Positions 42,521 through 51,936 are shown, numbered from the stretch's first letter. The stretch: DNA of 64,000 nt from Rummeliibacillus pycnus_A (GCF_044359855.1 NZ_CP132291.1:1240001-1304000); one strand, 5' to 3'. Numbers and translations are program-made. The notes: a model not told the origin generated them from the sequence alone.

Positions 42521-44314
42521 TTATAACATTATGTGCGCATTAAAGAATTCCAGTATTTTCTCATACACGTATATTTCATTTGCCTTTTTCGTGAATCCAT
42601 GTCCCTCATCTTCTAGTACAATATAGTCCACTTCTTGCCCATTTCCCTTCAATGCAGCAACGATTTGATCTGATTCCTTTTGAACAACACGTGGATCATT
42701 CGCTCCTTGTATAACTAACATAGGCTTCGTCATACCATCTAAATAAGTAATTGGCGAATCTGCTGTTAATCTTTCCTTATCCGTTTCCGGATCCCCTATC
42801 CATTGCTTCATAAATGACGACCAAAACTCCGGAACAGACTCAATAAATGAAAATAAATTACTTGGGCCAAAAATATCAACAACTGCATTAAAGTAATCTG
42901 CATGGCGACCGTGTAAGAGCAGTGCCATATAGCCACCATAGCTACCACCTAAAAGCAGAATTTTATCCCGGTCTGCATAGCCCTTTTTAATAAGCCATTC
43001 AACCCCAGTAATATTATCAAGACGTGGGCCATGCCCCCAATCCCCCTCAACCATTTTCATAAAGTTTAAACCGTAATTCGATGAGCCTCTAAAGTTAGGA
43101 GCAAAAATAGAATAACCCTGGTTGACAAGGAATTGGAACATTGCTCGAAATGATTTACGTTCAATTGATTGTGGACCACCATGTGGCCATAAAATAACAT
43201 AACCATTCGAATTTTCTTCCTTCGCCTTAAATAAAAGTGCTTCAATTTCTAAACCATCAAACGATGGATAACTTAGCACTTCAGGTCCTATCAAATCCTC
43301 GTCTCGAACACCTGGTACTCTATAGTGTGTGATTTCCAACCAAGAACTTCCCATTTCCTTTGATATAAAAATATTATTAGGCTTCGTAGCTGTTTTTCCA
43401 AGCAAATATAAATGTCCGCTTGGCATAATAACCACCTTCTCAATAATATCAACAGGTATTTCGACTTTTTCACATTTTCCATCTGCAACTATATAACGAT
43501 AAAGCCGATCCGCTACACCATAGGAACCAACTATATATAGTATTTGCTCTTTTTTCGAATAATAAATACTTGTAAAATCTTCTTTTTCTAATTGAAACAA
43601 CTTTGTAAATTGTTTCGACTGAATATCAAATTTTGCTAAATAGCTAAAATCGTCATCGTAGTTTGTTAAAAAATATATTTCGTTTTCAGAAGTATAGATA
43701 ATCTCTGATACTGTATGCTGCTTATCTGTTGGAGGTGTAAGCAATACACTCTCAACATCACCTTGAACATATGCTAAGGAATATGTATTACCAAATTGTT
43801 TAATAAAAACAAATGATTTTTCCTCTGGACTAACTGCAGCAATATGAGAAGGCGCAACACAGCCCTCTAAAAGTAGCTTTTCATTTCCGTTCTCAATGTC
43901 ATAAACGAGACTATTTAAATACTTCGCATTTCCAGCTGTAGTTGAATAATAAAGACGTCTCCCATCCTCAGACAAATGTGCGTAGAAATGACGCTCTCCC
44001 TCTATATTGCGGATTGGTACTAGGCTTCCACCCTCAGGTGCAATCGCATAAATTTGGCTATTTTCATCTCCGTCTTTATCAAATCCAACTAAAAGGAATT
44101 CACCTGTTTTCGAATAACTAATAAAATCTGAGGCTTGATTATTAAAAGTCATTGGATACGGAAATTTTTTCTCTACATCCATTCCCCATAGATTAAAATG
44201 TCCGTTTAAATTCGTACTTAATACAATCTGCTTTTCATCAGGACTAACTGAAAAATCACTGACAGTTAAACTTTGAAAAAACTGAGTAACATTTGGCTTT
44301 TCAAACTGAATCAT
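42521..44314 (-). CDS. S9-family serine peptidase (acylaminoacyl/dipeptidyl peptidase type)
   Basis: Prolyl-oligopeptidase-family enzyme of 597 residues with no signal peptide, so cytoplasmic. The N-terminal two thirds is a beta-propeller (repeats such as SPDEKQIVLSTNLNGHFNLW); the C-terminal alpha/beta-hydrolase has nucleophile Ser in LLGGSYGGYMALLL (about 447), Asp in QGANDPRVV and His in EDEGHGFTKK, a complete triad. Likely removes dipeptides or acylated residues from peptides. It stands alone between mur and nag genes; a link to cell-wall peptides is only a guess. Confidence 0.9.
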   Translation of the reverse strand: MIQFEKPNVTQFFQSLTVSDFSVSPDEKQIVLSTNLNGHFNLWGMDVEKKFPYPMTFNNQASDFISYSKTGEFLLVGFDKDGDENSQIYAIAPEGGSLVPIRNIEGERHFYAHLSEDGRRLYYSTTAGNAKYLNSLVYDIENGNEKLLLEGCVAPSHIAAVSPEEKSFVFIKQFGNTYSLAYVQGDVESVLLTPPTDKQHTVSEIIYTSENEIYFLTNYDDDFSYLAKFDIQSKQFTKLFQLEKEDFTSIYYSKKEQILYIVGSYGVADRLYRYIVADGKCEKVEIPVDIIEKVVIMPSGHLYLLGKTATKPNNIFISKEMGSSWLEITHYRVPGVRDEDLIGPEVLSYPSFDGLEIEALLFKAKEENSNGYVILWPHGGPQSIERKSFRAMFQFLVNQGYSIFAPNFRGSSNYGLNFMKMVEGDWGHGPRLDNITGVEWLIKKGYADRDKILLLGGSYGGYMALLLHGRHADYFNAVVDIFGPSNLFSFIESVPEFWSSFMKQWIGDPETDKERLTADSPITYLDGMTKPMLVIQGANDPRVVQKESDQIVAALKGNGQEVDYIVLEDEGHGFTKKANEIYVYEKILEFFNAHIML

Positions 44315-44588
44315 TCCTATTCCTCTTTTCTTATAAATTTTCTCTGATTAATATTTCTTATTGCTTTCCATTCCTTAAGTTAAAAGATATGAGCTAACTC
44401 GCTTTATATGCGCCGCCTTTTATCAATATAACATTTCTGAATTTTCTTTTAATTATACATGACAAAAAGGAAATTATGGAGTTATATTCCAATAAACGTC
44501 GTGCTTTTTTGAAAAAAAGATCTAAAATGTATTCTTACATTAAGGATCTTCTCATTAGTTTATGAATATTATTTTTCCTTCAATTTTT
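44315..44588. other. intergenic region between nagB and the S9 peptidase
   Basis: A 274-base AT-rich stretch. It should contain the peptidase promoter. I see no terminator of standard form after nagB, no repeat and no convincing short gene. Confidence 0.5.
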
Positions 44589-45284
44589 TTATAGCTTCAA
44601 ATTAGTTAGAATAATGACGTTACCATGATCTTTTAATACGGTTACGGGTATCTCTTCAGTCATGTTACCATCTATTAAGGCTTGGATTGAGTCTCTTTTT
44701 TTCTCTCCTACTGCGATGAGTAGAATTTGATGTGCACGCATAATAGAAGCAATTCCCATTGTTATTGCGTGTTTTGGCACCTCATCAATTGATTTAAAGA
44801 AGCGAGCATTTGCTTGTCTTGTAGATTCTGTTAATGTTACAACATGTGTCTCACTTAAAAAAGATGATCCAGGTTCGTTAAAACCAATATGACCGTTTTC
44901 GCCAACGCCTAATAATTGAAAATCAAGATCTAATGATTTTAATATATTCTCATAGTATACTGCTTCCATTTCTGGATTTTCAGCTTCACCATTAGGTAAA
45001 TAGGATTCTTCAAATGGTTTTGTATTGAATAGTTGCTTTTGCATAAAGGAAATGTAACTTTGTTGGTGTTTTTTTGGTAACCCTACATATTCATCCAAAT
45101 TTACGCTCTTGCAGTTTGAAAAATCTAGAGAACTATTTCGAATACGCTCATACAGAGGTAACATTGTCCCACCAGTTGCAAGACCAAAAGTTTTTGCACC
45201 ATTATTTTTTTGTTCTTTTAAAATCGAAAAAGCTCTGTCATATAATTGATCTAAATTTTGAATAGATTCTAGTTGTATTGTCAT
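44589..45284 (-). CDS. nagB: glucosamine-6-phosphate deaminase
   Basis: Converts glucosamine-6-P to fructose-6-P and ammonia, the exit of amino-sugar breakdown. The 231-residue form starts at ATG 45284 with GAGGTG four bases away. GLATGGTMLPLYERI, VNLDEYVGL with the catalytic Asp, and GVGENGHIGFNEPGS with the catalytic His region; THVVTLTESTRQANARFF follows. It is short at the C-terminus like the B. subtilis enzyme. It is separated from ptsI by a terminator, so it has its own promoter. Confidence 0.95.
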   Translation of the reverse strand: MTIQLESIQNLDQLYDRAFSILKEQKNNGAKTFGLATGGTMLPLYERIRNSSLDFSNCKSVNLDEYVGLPKKHQQSYISFMQKQLFNTKPFEESYLPNGEAENPEMEAVYYENILKSLDLDFQLLGVGENGHIGFNEPGSSFLSETHVVTLTESTRQANARFFKSIDEVPKHAITMGIASIMRAHQILLIAVGEKKRDSIQALIDGNMTEEIPVTVLKDHGNVIILTNLKL

Positions 45285-45379
45285 ATTACACCTCATAATT
45301 TCTTCAATCAGAATTTGAATAATAATGTTTACAATAGGGACTTGAAGTTTTTATTTTCCTATTATCGAGCTGTTAATCA

Positions 45380-45416
45380 AAAAATACCGACACTCTAATC
45401 TATATTGAGGTGTCGG
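45380..45416 (-). terminator. ptsI terminator
   Basis: Minus-strand CCGACAC(C)TC / GAGTGTCGG followed by ATTTTTTGATT; 104 bases past ptsI. Two in-between hairpins or genes are not seen. Confidence 0.72.
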
Positions 45417-45519
45417 CAAACAACCTAGTTGTTATTCAATAAAGTGAAACTTCATGCAGTGGGGAGTTATCATGAACCCACTTATCCACTTGAGATCGCT
45501 TGAATCTTGAAATGAGATC

Positions 45520-47247
45520 TTACTGCTGCTTATTAATGCTGGATAAATGTAACTTCACATATTTTGAAACCTCATTAGCAGTTTTAAGCTTGAAAATTTC
45601 ATCTAGATGTTGCGCTAGCTGCTCTTTAGATAATTGAGCAATCTGCGCTCGTGTATGTAATATAGACGAAGCACTCATAGAAAATTCATCTAATCCTAGG
45701 GCTAGTAAAATAGGGATTGCCACTTCATCTCCTGCCATTTCACCACACATCCCTACCCACTTACCTTCCTTATGAGCTCCTTCGATAACCATTTTTACTA
45801 AACGTAAAATGGCTGGATGATATGGTTGATATAAATAGGAAACTTTTTCATTCATACGGTCTGCAGCAAGTGTATACTGGATTAAATCATTTGTTCCAAT
45901 TGATAAGAAATCTGCCTCCTCAGCAAACTTGTCGGCAATAACAGCTGATGAAGGAATTTCAACCATCATGCCAATTTCGATGGTATGACTAACTTTCACG
46001 CCGCTTACTAATAGATTTTGACGCTCTTCTTCTAGTAATTCTTTCGCTTGTCTAAACTCTTCAAGTGTAGCAATCATTGGGAACATGATTTTCAAATTCC
46101 CATAAACACTTGCGCGAAGCAATGCACGAAGTTGGGTACGGAACATTTTGGTGTCATCCAGGCATAGGCGAATAGCACGGTGACCTAAAAACGGATTCAT
46201 CTCTTTATCCATCTTCAAGTATGACAACTCTTTATCTCCACCAATATCCAAAGTACGGACAACAGTAGGTTTTTCCTTCATTTTTTCAAGAACTGTTTTG
46301 TATGCGATAAATTGTTCTTCTTCAGTTGGTAATTCTTCACGGTCCATATATAAAAACTCTGTACGGAAAAGACCCACTCCGTCTCCACCATTTGAAAGTA
46401 CGGCTTCAACATCAGCCGGTTTACCTATATTACCAGCAATTTCAACATGATAACCATCTGCACTTACACTTGGTGATTCTTTATAGCGTTCTAACAATTT
46501 ACGTTCATCGTTATAAACTTGTTGCGCCAATTGATAGGTAGCAGTAATTTCATCTGATGCATCAACTATTATTACACCTTTTGATCCATCTAAAATAACA
46601 GATGCACCATGTAGAATATCATTTGTCGCTGTTTTCGTGCCAACGACAGCTGGTATATCCATTGTTCTTGCTAAAATTGCAGAGTGGGATGTACGTCCAC
46701 CTATATTTGTAACAAATCCTTTTACATAGGTTTTGTTCAACTGCGCAGTCATAGAAGGGGTTAAATCTTCTGCAATAATTATGACTTCCTCATTTAAGTG
46801 GCTATAATCAGGAAATTCCACATTCAATAGCTTTGCTAATAATCGTTTGGATACATCTCTAATGTCTGCTGCTCTTTCCTTCATATAGTCGTTATTCATC
46901 GTTTCAAACATTCCGATAAACATTGTAGAAATTTCATCAAGAGCGGATTCTGCATTTATTCCTTCATCGATTTTACTTTCAATCATTCCTAACATTTCTG
47001 GATCTTCTAAAACTAAAAGATGTGCTTGGAAAATAGCTGCTTTTTCATCCCCTAACTTTGTTTTTGCTTGATTACGAATTTCTTCAAGTTCAACCTTTGC
47101 ATTAACGATAGCATTTCTTAAACGTACCTTTTCTTTATCAGTATCTTGAATCGAACTCTTCTCAAAGGATAGATCTGGCTCAATTATGCAATATGCAGTT
47201 GCAATCGCAATACCGTTTGAAACCGCAATTCCTTTTAACTCTAGCAT
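45520..47247 (-). CDS. ptsI: PTS enzyme I
   Basis: Takes phosphate from phosphoenolpyruvate and gives it to HPr. The 575 residues have the phospho-His188 in GGRTSHSAILAR, the PEP-binding domain with FRTEFLYMDRE and LDIGGDKELSYL, and the C-terminal Cys in GMCGEMAGD. It overlaps ptsH by seven bases. Its place between nag genes, and not near ptsG, suggests that here the PTS serves mainly amino sugars. Confidence 0.97.
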   Translation of the reverse strand: MLELKGIAVSNGIAIATAYCIIEPDLSFEKSSIQDTDKEKVRLRNAIVNAKVELEEIRNQAKTKLGDEKAAIFQAHLLVLEDPEMLGMIESKIDEGINAESALDEISTMFIGMFETMNNDYMKERAADIRDVSKRLLAKLLNVEFPDYSHLNEEVIIIAEDLTPSMTAQLNKTYVKGFVTNIGGRTSHSAILARTMDIPAVVGTKTATNDILHGASVILDGSKGVIIVDASDEITATYQLAQQVYNDERKLLERYKESPSVSADGYHVEIAGNIGKPADVEAVLSNGGDGVGLFRTEFLYMDREELPTEEEQFIAYKTVLEKMKEKPTVVRTLDIGGDKELSYLKMDKEMNPFLGHRAIRLCLDDTKMFRTQLRALLRASVYGNLKIMFPMIATLEEFRQAKELLEEERQNLLVSGVKVSHTIEIGMMVEIPSSAVIADKFAEEADFLSIGTNDLIQYTLAADRMNEKVSYLYQPYHPAILRLVKMVIEGAHKEGKWVGMCGEMAGDEVAIPILLALGLDEFSMSASSILHTRAQIAQLSKEQLAQHLDEIFKLKTANEVSKYVKLHLSSINKQQ

Positions 47248-47510
47248 TCCTCTCCAATTCCTTCTGTTGTGATCACCGATGCAACTTTAGCTAATAGTTT
47301 GTCTGCATTTGTTCCTTCTGAAGAAATAGTAATCGTTGAGCCAGAAGGAATACCAAGAGACATAACACCCATGATAGATTTCATATTCACTGATCTTCCT
47401 TTATAAGAAAGTTGTACTTCTGTAGAAAAAGGAGTTACTGCTTGAACTAGTAATGTACAAGGTCTTGCATGTAATCCTTCTGCTGCTGTTATGATAAATT
47501 GTTTTTCCAT
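47241..47510 (-). CDS. ptsH: phosphocarrier protein HPr
   Basis: Carries phosphate from enzyme I to the EIIA domains. 89 residues starting MEKQFIITAAEGLHARP at 47510, six or seven bases after GGAGG. Active His14 (His15 in other species) in GLHARPCT and the regulatory serine, Ser45, in NMKSIMGVMSLGI, so HPr kinase control and CcpA signalling are expected. A Cys (C17-18 region, HARPCT) replaces the usual Ala. Confidence 0.96.
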   Translation of the reverse strand: MEKQFIITAAEGLHARPCTLLVQAVTPFSTEVQLSYKGRSVNMKSIMGVMSLGIPSGSTITISSEGTNADKLLAKVASVITTEGIGEEC

Positions 47511-47525
47511 GAAAAACGCCTCCAT

Positions 47526-47739
47526 TTTTAATAAAAATTTATGCGATGTTGATATCGCTCTATTAAAGCATCATTATTTTTATCTGCATTTTCCACTTTC
47601 CCACGACCAAAAAGCTACAGTTTTCCACTTTGTAGTTTTTGTTTTGCAATAATGTTTGTATCTTTCGGATCACCGGCATCTCTTTTTCAGATACTTTTTA
47701 AATTAGTCTTTGAACTTCCTGAAAAAAGTTTGCACGATC
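47526..47739. other. nagR-ptsH intergenic region
   Basis: 214 bases with the nagR terminator and the presumed ptsHI promoter. A 6-base stem GTATCT (47658-47663) / AGATAC (47689-47694) lies just after nagR. One minus-strand frame reads KRDAGDPKDTNIIAKQKLQS and NADKNNDALIERYQH between stops, which may be a decayed gene or chance. Confidence 0.4.
47610..47640 (-). terminator. nagR terminator
   Basis: Minus-strand AAAAACTACA / TGTAGCTTTTT with an 11-base loop and T-run, 100 bases past nagR; separates nagE-nagA-nagR from ptsHI. Confidence 0.75.
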
Positions 47740-48462
47740 TCACCTCTTAATTTCACTTATAAATTTATAACGATCTGCTCGATATGAACTACGAACGACT
47801 TCAAATGGTTGCCCATTTGCTAAGTAACTCGTTCTCTTAAAAATTAGAACAACTCCTGTAGCTTCCAAATTTAAATATTTTGCATCCTCTTTCGTGACAA
47901 TTGTAGCTTCCATTTGTTGAATGGCGTTATTTATTTCAAATCCAAATTTATTTTCTACAAGATTATATAATGATCCTTGAAGATCCTCTTCACTTAAGTC
48001 TGGTAAAAGTTTTACTGGTATATAAGTTCTTTCAATCGCCATTGGTTTATGATCTGCATTTCTAATTCGGGCGATGAAAAATACTTCTTCATTATCCATA
48101 AGCTTAAAGTCCTCTCTTATATCATAAGGAGGTAATTGTTTTTCAAACGTAACAATATTACTACTTGGTTCCATACCTCTAGCCCGCATATCTTCTGTAA
48201 AACTCGTTAATCCATTTAATGGCTGTTCAAATTTAGGACTGGCCACGAACGTTCCTCGTCCCTTCTCACGATAAAGAAAACCATCATTAACCAACTGTGT
48301 GATTGATTGTCTTACGGTCATTCTGCTCACATTAAATGTCTCAGAAAACTCTCTTTCTGAAGGGATTGCACAACCAATGGCATATTCGCCATGTGAAATT
48401 TTCTCTTTTAAAATTTCTTCTATCTGTACATAAATAGGTACATGGGAATTCTTGTCGACCAA
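47740..48462 (-). CDS. nagR: GntR/HutC-family regulator of GlcNAc use, NagR
   Basis: Repressor of 240 residues with an N-terminal GntR winged helix (PIYVQIEEILKEKISHGEYAIGCAIPSEREFSETFNVSRMTVRQSI) and C-terminal UTRA effector domain (NGLTSFTEDMRARG onward). In B. subtilis the homolog YvoA/NagR binds GlcN-6-P and controls nag genes. A palindrome of the right kind stands before nagE. TTG start with AAAGGTG nine bases off. It follows nagA by 32 bases. Confidence 0.92.
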   Translation of the reverse strand: MVDKNSHVPIYVQIEEILKEKISHGEYAIGCAIPSEREFSETFNVSRMTVRQSITQLVNDGFLYREKGRGTFVASPKFEQPLNGLTSFTEDMRARGMEPSSNIVTFEKQLPPYDIREDFKLMDNEEVFFIARIRNADHKPMAIERTYIPVKLLPDLSEEDLQGSLYNLVENKFGFEINNAIQQMEATIVTKEDAKYLNLEATGVVLIFKRTSYLANGQPFEVVRSSYRADRYKFISEIKR

Positions 48463-48494
48463 CTAATTCAACACCTTTTGCAATAATAATGATT

Positions 48495-49643
48495 TTATCC
48501 AAATATTACTTTACCGTTTTTTATCGTTTTTTGTATAGCGAGATCTTGATCAAGGAGTATTAAATCTGCATCATACTGCTCTTTAATATTTCCTTTTCCT
48601 TTTAAATTTAGTTGTTTTGCAGCATTTGAAGAGGACATCGCTACAAGTTCCTGTAGAGTACAATTTGTTGCTTTCTTCATATTACGTACAGCAGCATCCA
48701 TCGTTAGTACACTACCTGCTAATGCTCCATTTGTAAGATGAGCCCCTTTTTCTGAGACGCGTACTAATTGTCCACCTAACTCATAATCTCCAAACGGTAC
48801 TCCTTTAGCACGCATAGCATCTGTGATTAAGATGATATTTTCAGCACCTTTCATCTTATAGGCAAGATTTACAGCTTGTGGGTGAGCATGAACAAAATCG
48901 ACTATAATTTCAGCTTTAATCTCTGGTAACAGTAAGGTTCCCCCAACCACTCCGGGTTCGCGGTGATGAAAAGGTCTCATTTGATTATATAAATGTGTTC
49001 CTTGTTTTGCACCGAGTGATACAGCTTTTTGCATGTCATCAAATGTTGCATCAGAGTGTCCAATCGATACAACGATACCTTGTTTTGAAAGCGCCTCAAC
49101 AAACGCAAAACCACCTTCAACTTCAGGAGCCACGGTTATTTCTTTAATACGATTACCACTTAATCGTTGCCAATACTCAAATTGTTCAATTGTAGGAGGA
49201 ACGATATGTTGAAGAGGCTGTGCACCGGCACGTTTTTTGGATATGAATGGTCCTTCTATATGAATACCGAGGATTTCTGCTTCATCTTCAGTACTTTTGA
49301 AATTTGCTAAATTGCTTAGTGCTGCTTCGATGGCATCTTTTGACTGAGTTATAGTGGTAGCTAAATAACTTGTTGTTCCTTCTTTCACTAATGACTTAGC
49401 CATTGTATGAAGTGCTTCTGGTGTCGCATCCATCGTATCTTTACCAGCACATCCATGGATATGCATATCAATAAAACCAGGGAATAGATACTTATTTGAT
49501 CCATCTATTTTTTTATTAGAAGAAATGTATAGTTGTTTTCCTATTTCAATAATTTTGCCATTTTTTATATAAACATCTTGATTTTTTTTAATCTCGTTGT
49601 TGTTTACAACTGTTACATTTTGAATTAGTAATGATTGAGTCAA
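48495..49643 (-). CDS. nagA: N-acetylglucosamine-6-phosphate deacetylase
   Basis: Removes acetate from GlcNAc-6-P to give GlcN-6-P for NagB. Amidohydrolase of 382 residues: metal site DMHIHGCAGKDTMDA (about 59-73), IEGPFI, HLYNQMRPFHHREPGVVGG, and catalytic Asp in ILITDAMRAKG. TTG start at 49643 with TTAGGAG nine bases upstream. Preceded by a hairpin without T-run, then nagE. Confidence 0.95.
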   Translation of the reverse strand: MTQSLLIQNVTVVNNNEIKKNQDVYIKNGKIIEIGKQLYISSNKKIDGSNKYLFPGFIDMHIHGCAGKDTMDATPEALHTMAKSLVKEGTTSYLATTITQSKDAIEAALSNLANFKSTEDEAEILGIHIEGPFISKKRAGAQPLQHIVPPTIEQFEYWQRLSGNRIKEITVAPEVEGGFAFVEALSKQGIVVSIGHSDATFDDMQKAVSLGAKQGTHLYNQMRPFHHREPGVVGGTLLLPEIKAEIIVDFVHAHPQAVNLAYKMKGAENIILITDAMRAKGVPFGDYELGGQLVRVSEKGAHLTNGALAGSVLTMDAAVRNMKKATNCTLQELVAMSSSNAAKQLNLKGKGNIKEQYDADLILLDQDLAIQKTIKNGKVIFG

Positions 49644-49662
49644 TCAGAACATCTCCTAAGAA

Positions 49663-49686
49663 TAAGCCAGGCGTTAACCTGGCTTA
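49663..49686 (-). promoter_or_regulatory. hairpin between nagE and nagA
   Basis: A perfect 9-base stem TAAGCCAGG / CCTGGCTTA around CGTTAA, ending a few bases before the nagA ribosome-binding site. There is no T-run, so it is more probably an RNA-stability or processing element than a terminator. Confidence 0.55.
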
Positions 49687-49739
49687 AAATACTAATGGTT
49701 TTCACTATAATCGAATAGTTTGTTTCATCGATTGAGATT

Positions 49740-51677
49740 TTATTTCATATTAACAATATTTGCAGTTCCACTTCTTTGATAACCTGTTTTTTCTAAAGTA
49801 ATTATTTTGTCTTGAGAATTCGTGAAAATGATAGGTGTTACAATAGATGGAGCATTCGCTTTTACATAATTTAAATCAACTTTTATCAACGCATCGCCAC
49901 GTTGAATCAATTGATCTCGTTCTACTAGGACTTCAAATCCTTCACCATTTAATTTTACTGTATCTAGCCCAATATGAATTAGAATTTCAATACCTGTATC
50001 ACTGACCAAACCAATTGCATGTTTAGTTGGGAAAATCATCGTTACTTTACCATCGAAAGGTGATTTTAACATATTGTCTTTTGGTATTATTCCAAAACCA
50101 GGGCCCATCATACCTGAAGCAAATGCTTGATCAGGAACTTCTGATAGCGAGATAATTTCTCCTGTTATAGGCATTTCGAAATCTTCTGTCTTAAAGGTTG
50201 CACTTGTTTCATTAGCTTTTTCTAAATCTTCAGCTGCGATTGAAACTTTTGGTGCTGGATTTCCTTTTGCCAGCCTTTTTTTCATCGCTTCAGCTAAAAA
50301 TTCAACTGATGTACCAATAATAACTTGGACATTCGTTTTACTAATACGCATTGTTCCCCGTGCTCCGTATTTTTTAAGTTCTTTTTCGTTAATTTGATCT
50401 GCGTCTTTCACTGTTAAGCGAAGGCGTGTTGTACAGTAATCAACTTGTTGTATATTTTCTTTACCACCTAATCCTTCGATTGTATGATAAGCTTTTGCAT
50501 CCAGTACTTCATCTTCAGTGCCATCAATTTCTGGAGATACCTCATCATCATCTTCACGACCAGGAGTTTGTAGGTTTAACTTGATAATCAGGAAGTAGAA
50601 AATAACGAAATAGATAGCAGCAAATACTAAGCCAAGAACAATTAATAATAATGGTTTTTGAGCGATACCAAAGTTCAATAAATAATCAATTAAACCTGCT
50701 GAGAAACCAAAACCATCATGGATACCTAGTGCTGCAGCAACCATTAACGAAATACCCGTTAAAACAGCATGAATAACATATAAAACGGGTGATAAGAACA
50801 TAAATGTAAATTCAATTGGCTCCGTTACCCCTGTGAGGAACGCTGTTAAAGCAATTGATATAAACATACCACCTACAACTGCACGTTTTTCTTTTTTTGC
50901 TGCAAAGTACATGGCAAGACATGCTGCTGGTAAACCGAACATCATAATTGGGAAGAATCCAGCTTGGAATAATCCTGCTGTAGGATCACCTGCTAAGAAA
51001 CGAGGAATGTCACCTTTTATAATTTCTCCTGCTGCATTTTTGAATTCCCCGAAGTCAAGCCATACAATTGTATTGATCACATGGTGTAAACCAACTGGGA
51101 TTAATAACCGATTTAAGAAACCGTAAGCACCTACTCCTAATGCACCAGCGCCAAGCATCCAATTACCTGCTCCATCAATGACACCTTGTACCGGTCCCCA
51201 TATATATGCTAGAACACCTGAAAGAATTGCCATTGTAATCGATGTTATTATTGGAACAAAACGTTTCCCACCAAAGAATGATAACCACTCAGGAAATTTA
51301 ACATTGTAATATTTATTATATAAAAGTCCTGCAACTACACCTGCTATTATCCCACCGAATACCCCCATGTTTAAATCGGCATTGATTTTTTCTAATACTC
51401 CCGTTAATACTAAGTGAGCAATTGCCCCCGCAAGTGCAGCACCACCACTATTATCAAAAGCCAAACCCATTGCAATACCAATTGCGAAAATAAGTGGTAA
51501 GTTACCTAAGATTGCACCACCTGATGCATCCATTACATGAGCGATAATCTGCATGAAATCACCATGGAAGCTTCCAAGCATATCATCTGAACCTAAACGT
51601 TTGAGTAATGCTGCTGCAGGTAATATGGCAATCGGAAACATTAAGGATCTACCGATTTTTTGCAAAGATCCTAACAT
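49740..51677 (-). CDS. nagE: PTS transporter EIICBA for N-acetylglucosamine
   Basis: Imports GlcNAc as GlcNAc-6-P. All three PTS domains are fused in 645 residues: EIIC (about 1-375, MLGSLQKIGRSLMFPIAILPAAALL, GVTEPIEFTFMFL), EIIB with phosphocysteine in VDYCTTRLRLTV (about 415), and a glucose-type EIIA with phospho-His in ILIHIGLDTVKL (about 570). The ATG at 51677 has GGGGAG eight bases upstream. It may also serve as EIIA donor to MurP. A NagR-type operator and a cre box lie upstream. Confidence 0.95.
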   Translation of the reverse strand: MLGSLQKIGRSLMFPIAILPAAALLKRLGSDDMLGSFHGDFMQIIAHVMDASGGAILGNLPLIFAIGIAMGLAFDNSGGAALAGAIAHLVLTGVLEKINADLNMGVFGGIIAGVVAGLLYNKYYNVKFPEWLSFFGGKRFVPIITSITMAILSGVLAYIWGPVQGVIDGAGNWMLGAGALGVGAYGFLNRLLIPVGLHHVINTIVWLDFGEFKNAAGEIIKGDIPRFLAGDPTAGLFQAGFFPIMMFGLPAACLAMYFAAKKEKRAVVGGMFISIALTAFLTGVTEPIEFTFMFLSPVLYVIHAVLTGISLMVAAALGIHDGFGFSAGLIDYLLNFGIAQKPLLLIVLGLVFAAIYFVIFYFLIIKLNLQTPGREDDDEVSPEIDGTEDEVLDAKAYHTIEGLGGKENIQQVDYCTTRLRLTVKDADQINEKELKKYGARGTMRISKTNVQVIIGTSVEFLAEAMKKRLAKGNPAPKVSIAAEDLEKANETSATFKTEDFEMPITGEIISLSEVPDQAFASGMMGPGFGIIPKDNMLKSPFDGKVTMIFPTKHAIGLVSDTGIEILIHIGLDTVKLNGEGFEVLVERDQLIQRGDALIKVDLNYVKANAPSIVTPIIFTNSQDKIITLEKTGYQRSGTANIVNMK

Positions 51678-51706
51678 GAAATACACTCCCCTTTGTTTTT
51701 GAATCT

Positions 51707-51730
51707 ATTGGTATAGTTGTCTATACCAAT
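51707..51730. promoter_or_regulatory. NagR operator (dre-like) upstream of nagE
   Basis: Perfect 10-base arms ATTGGTATAG / CTATACCAAT separated by TTGT, 30 bases before the nagE start. Sites of this TGGTNTAG-type are known for the YvoA/NagR regulator, whose gene is last in this operon. Confidence 0.75.
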
Positions 51731-51731
51731 A

Positions 51732-51745
51732 ATAAAGCGCTTTCA
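51732..51745. promoter_or_regulatory. catabolite-responsive element (cre) upstream of nagE
   Basis: ATAAAGCGCTTTCA, or on the minus strand TGAAAGCGCTTTAT, matches the CcpA consensus core at 12 of 14 positions. It is directly beside the NagR palindrome. Confidence 0.65.
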
Positions 51746-51898
51746 TAGATTTTTAATAAGTTTTTATGTAACGCATTCAATTCCCCCTTGTATTTAACAA
51801 GAATATAAGAAACATCTATTTCTGTGTAACATCGCGATTTCATATATTCTATGTTTCTTTTCAATTCTTATTCTTTAAATTTTTTTTATAGAAAAATA

Positions 51899-51936
51899 TA
51901 AAAATAAAACCTCTGATTCTATAAGAATCAGAGGTT
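51899..51936 (-). terminator. terminator after the 6S RNA
   Basis: Perfect 13-base stem AACCTCTGATTCT / AGAATCAGAGGTT with a 3-base loop and a T-rich tail on the minus strand; it could also stop the 6S precursor. Confidence 0.85.

Noticed and set aside
45470..45510. Twelve-codon plus-strand frame with GGGGAG before ATG (MNPLIHLRSLES)
   Set aside because: Too short to judge, lies in the ptsI terminator region, and faces against all neighbours.
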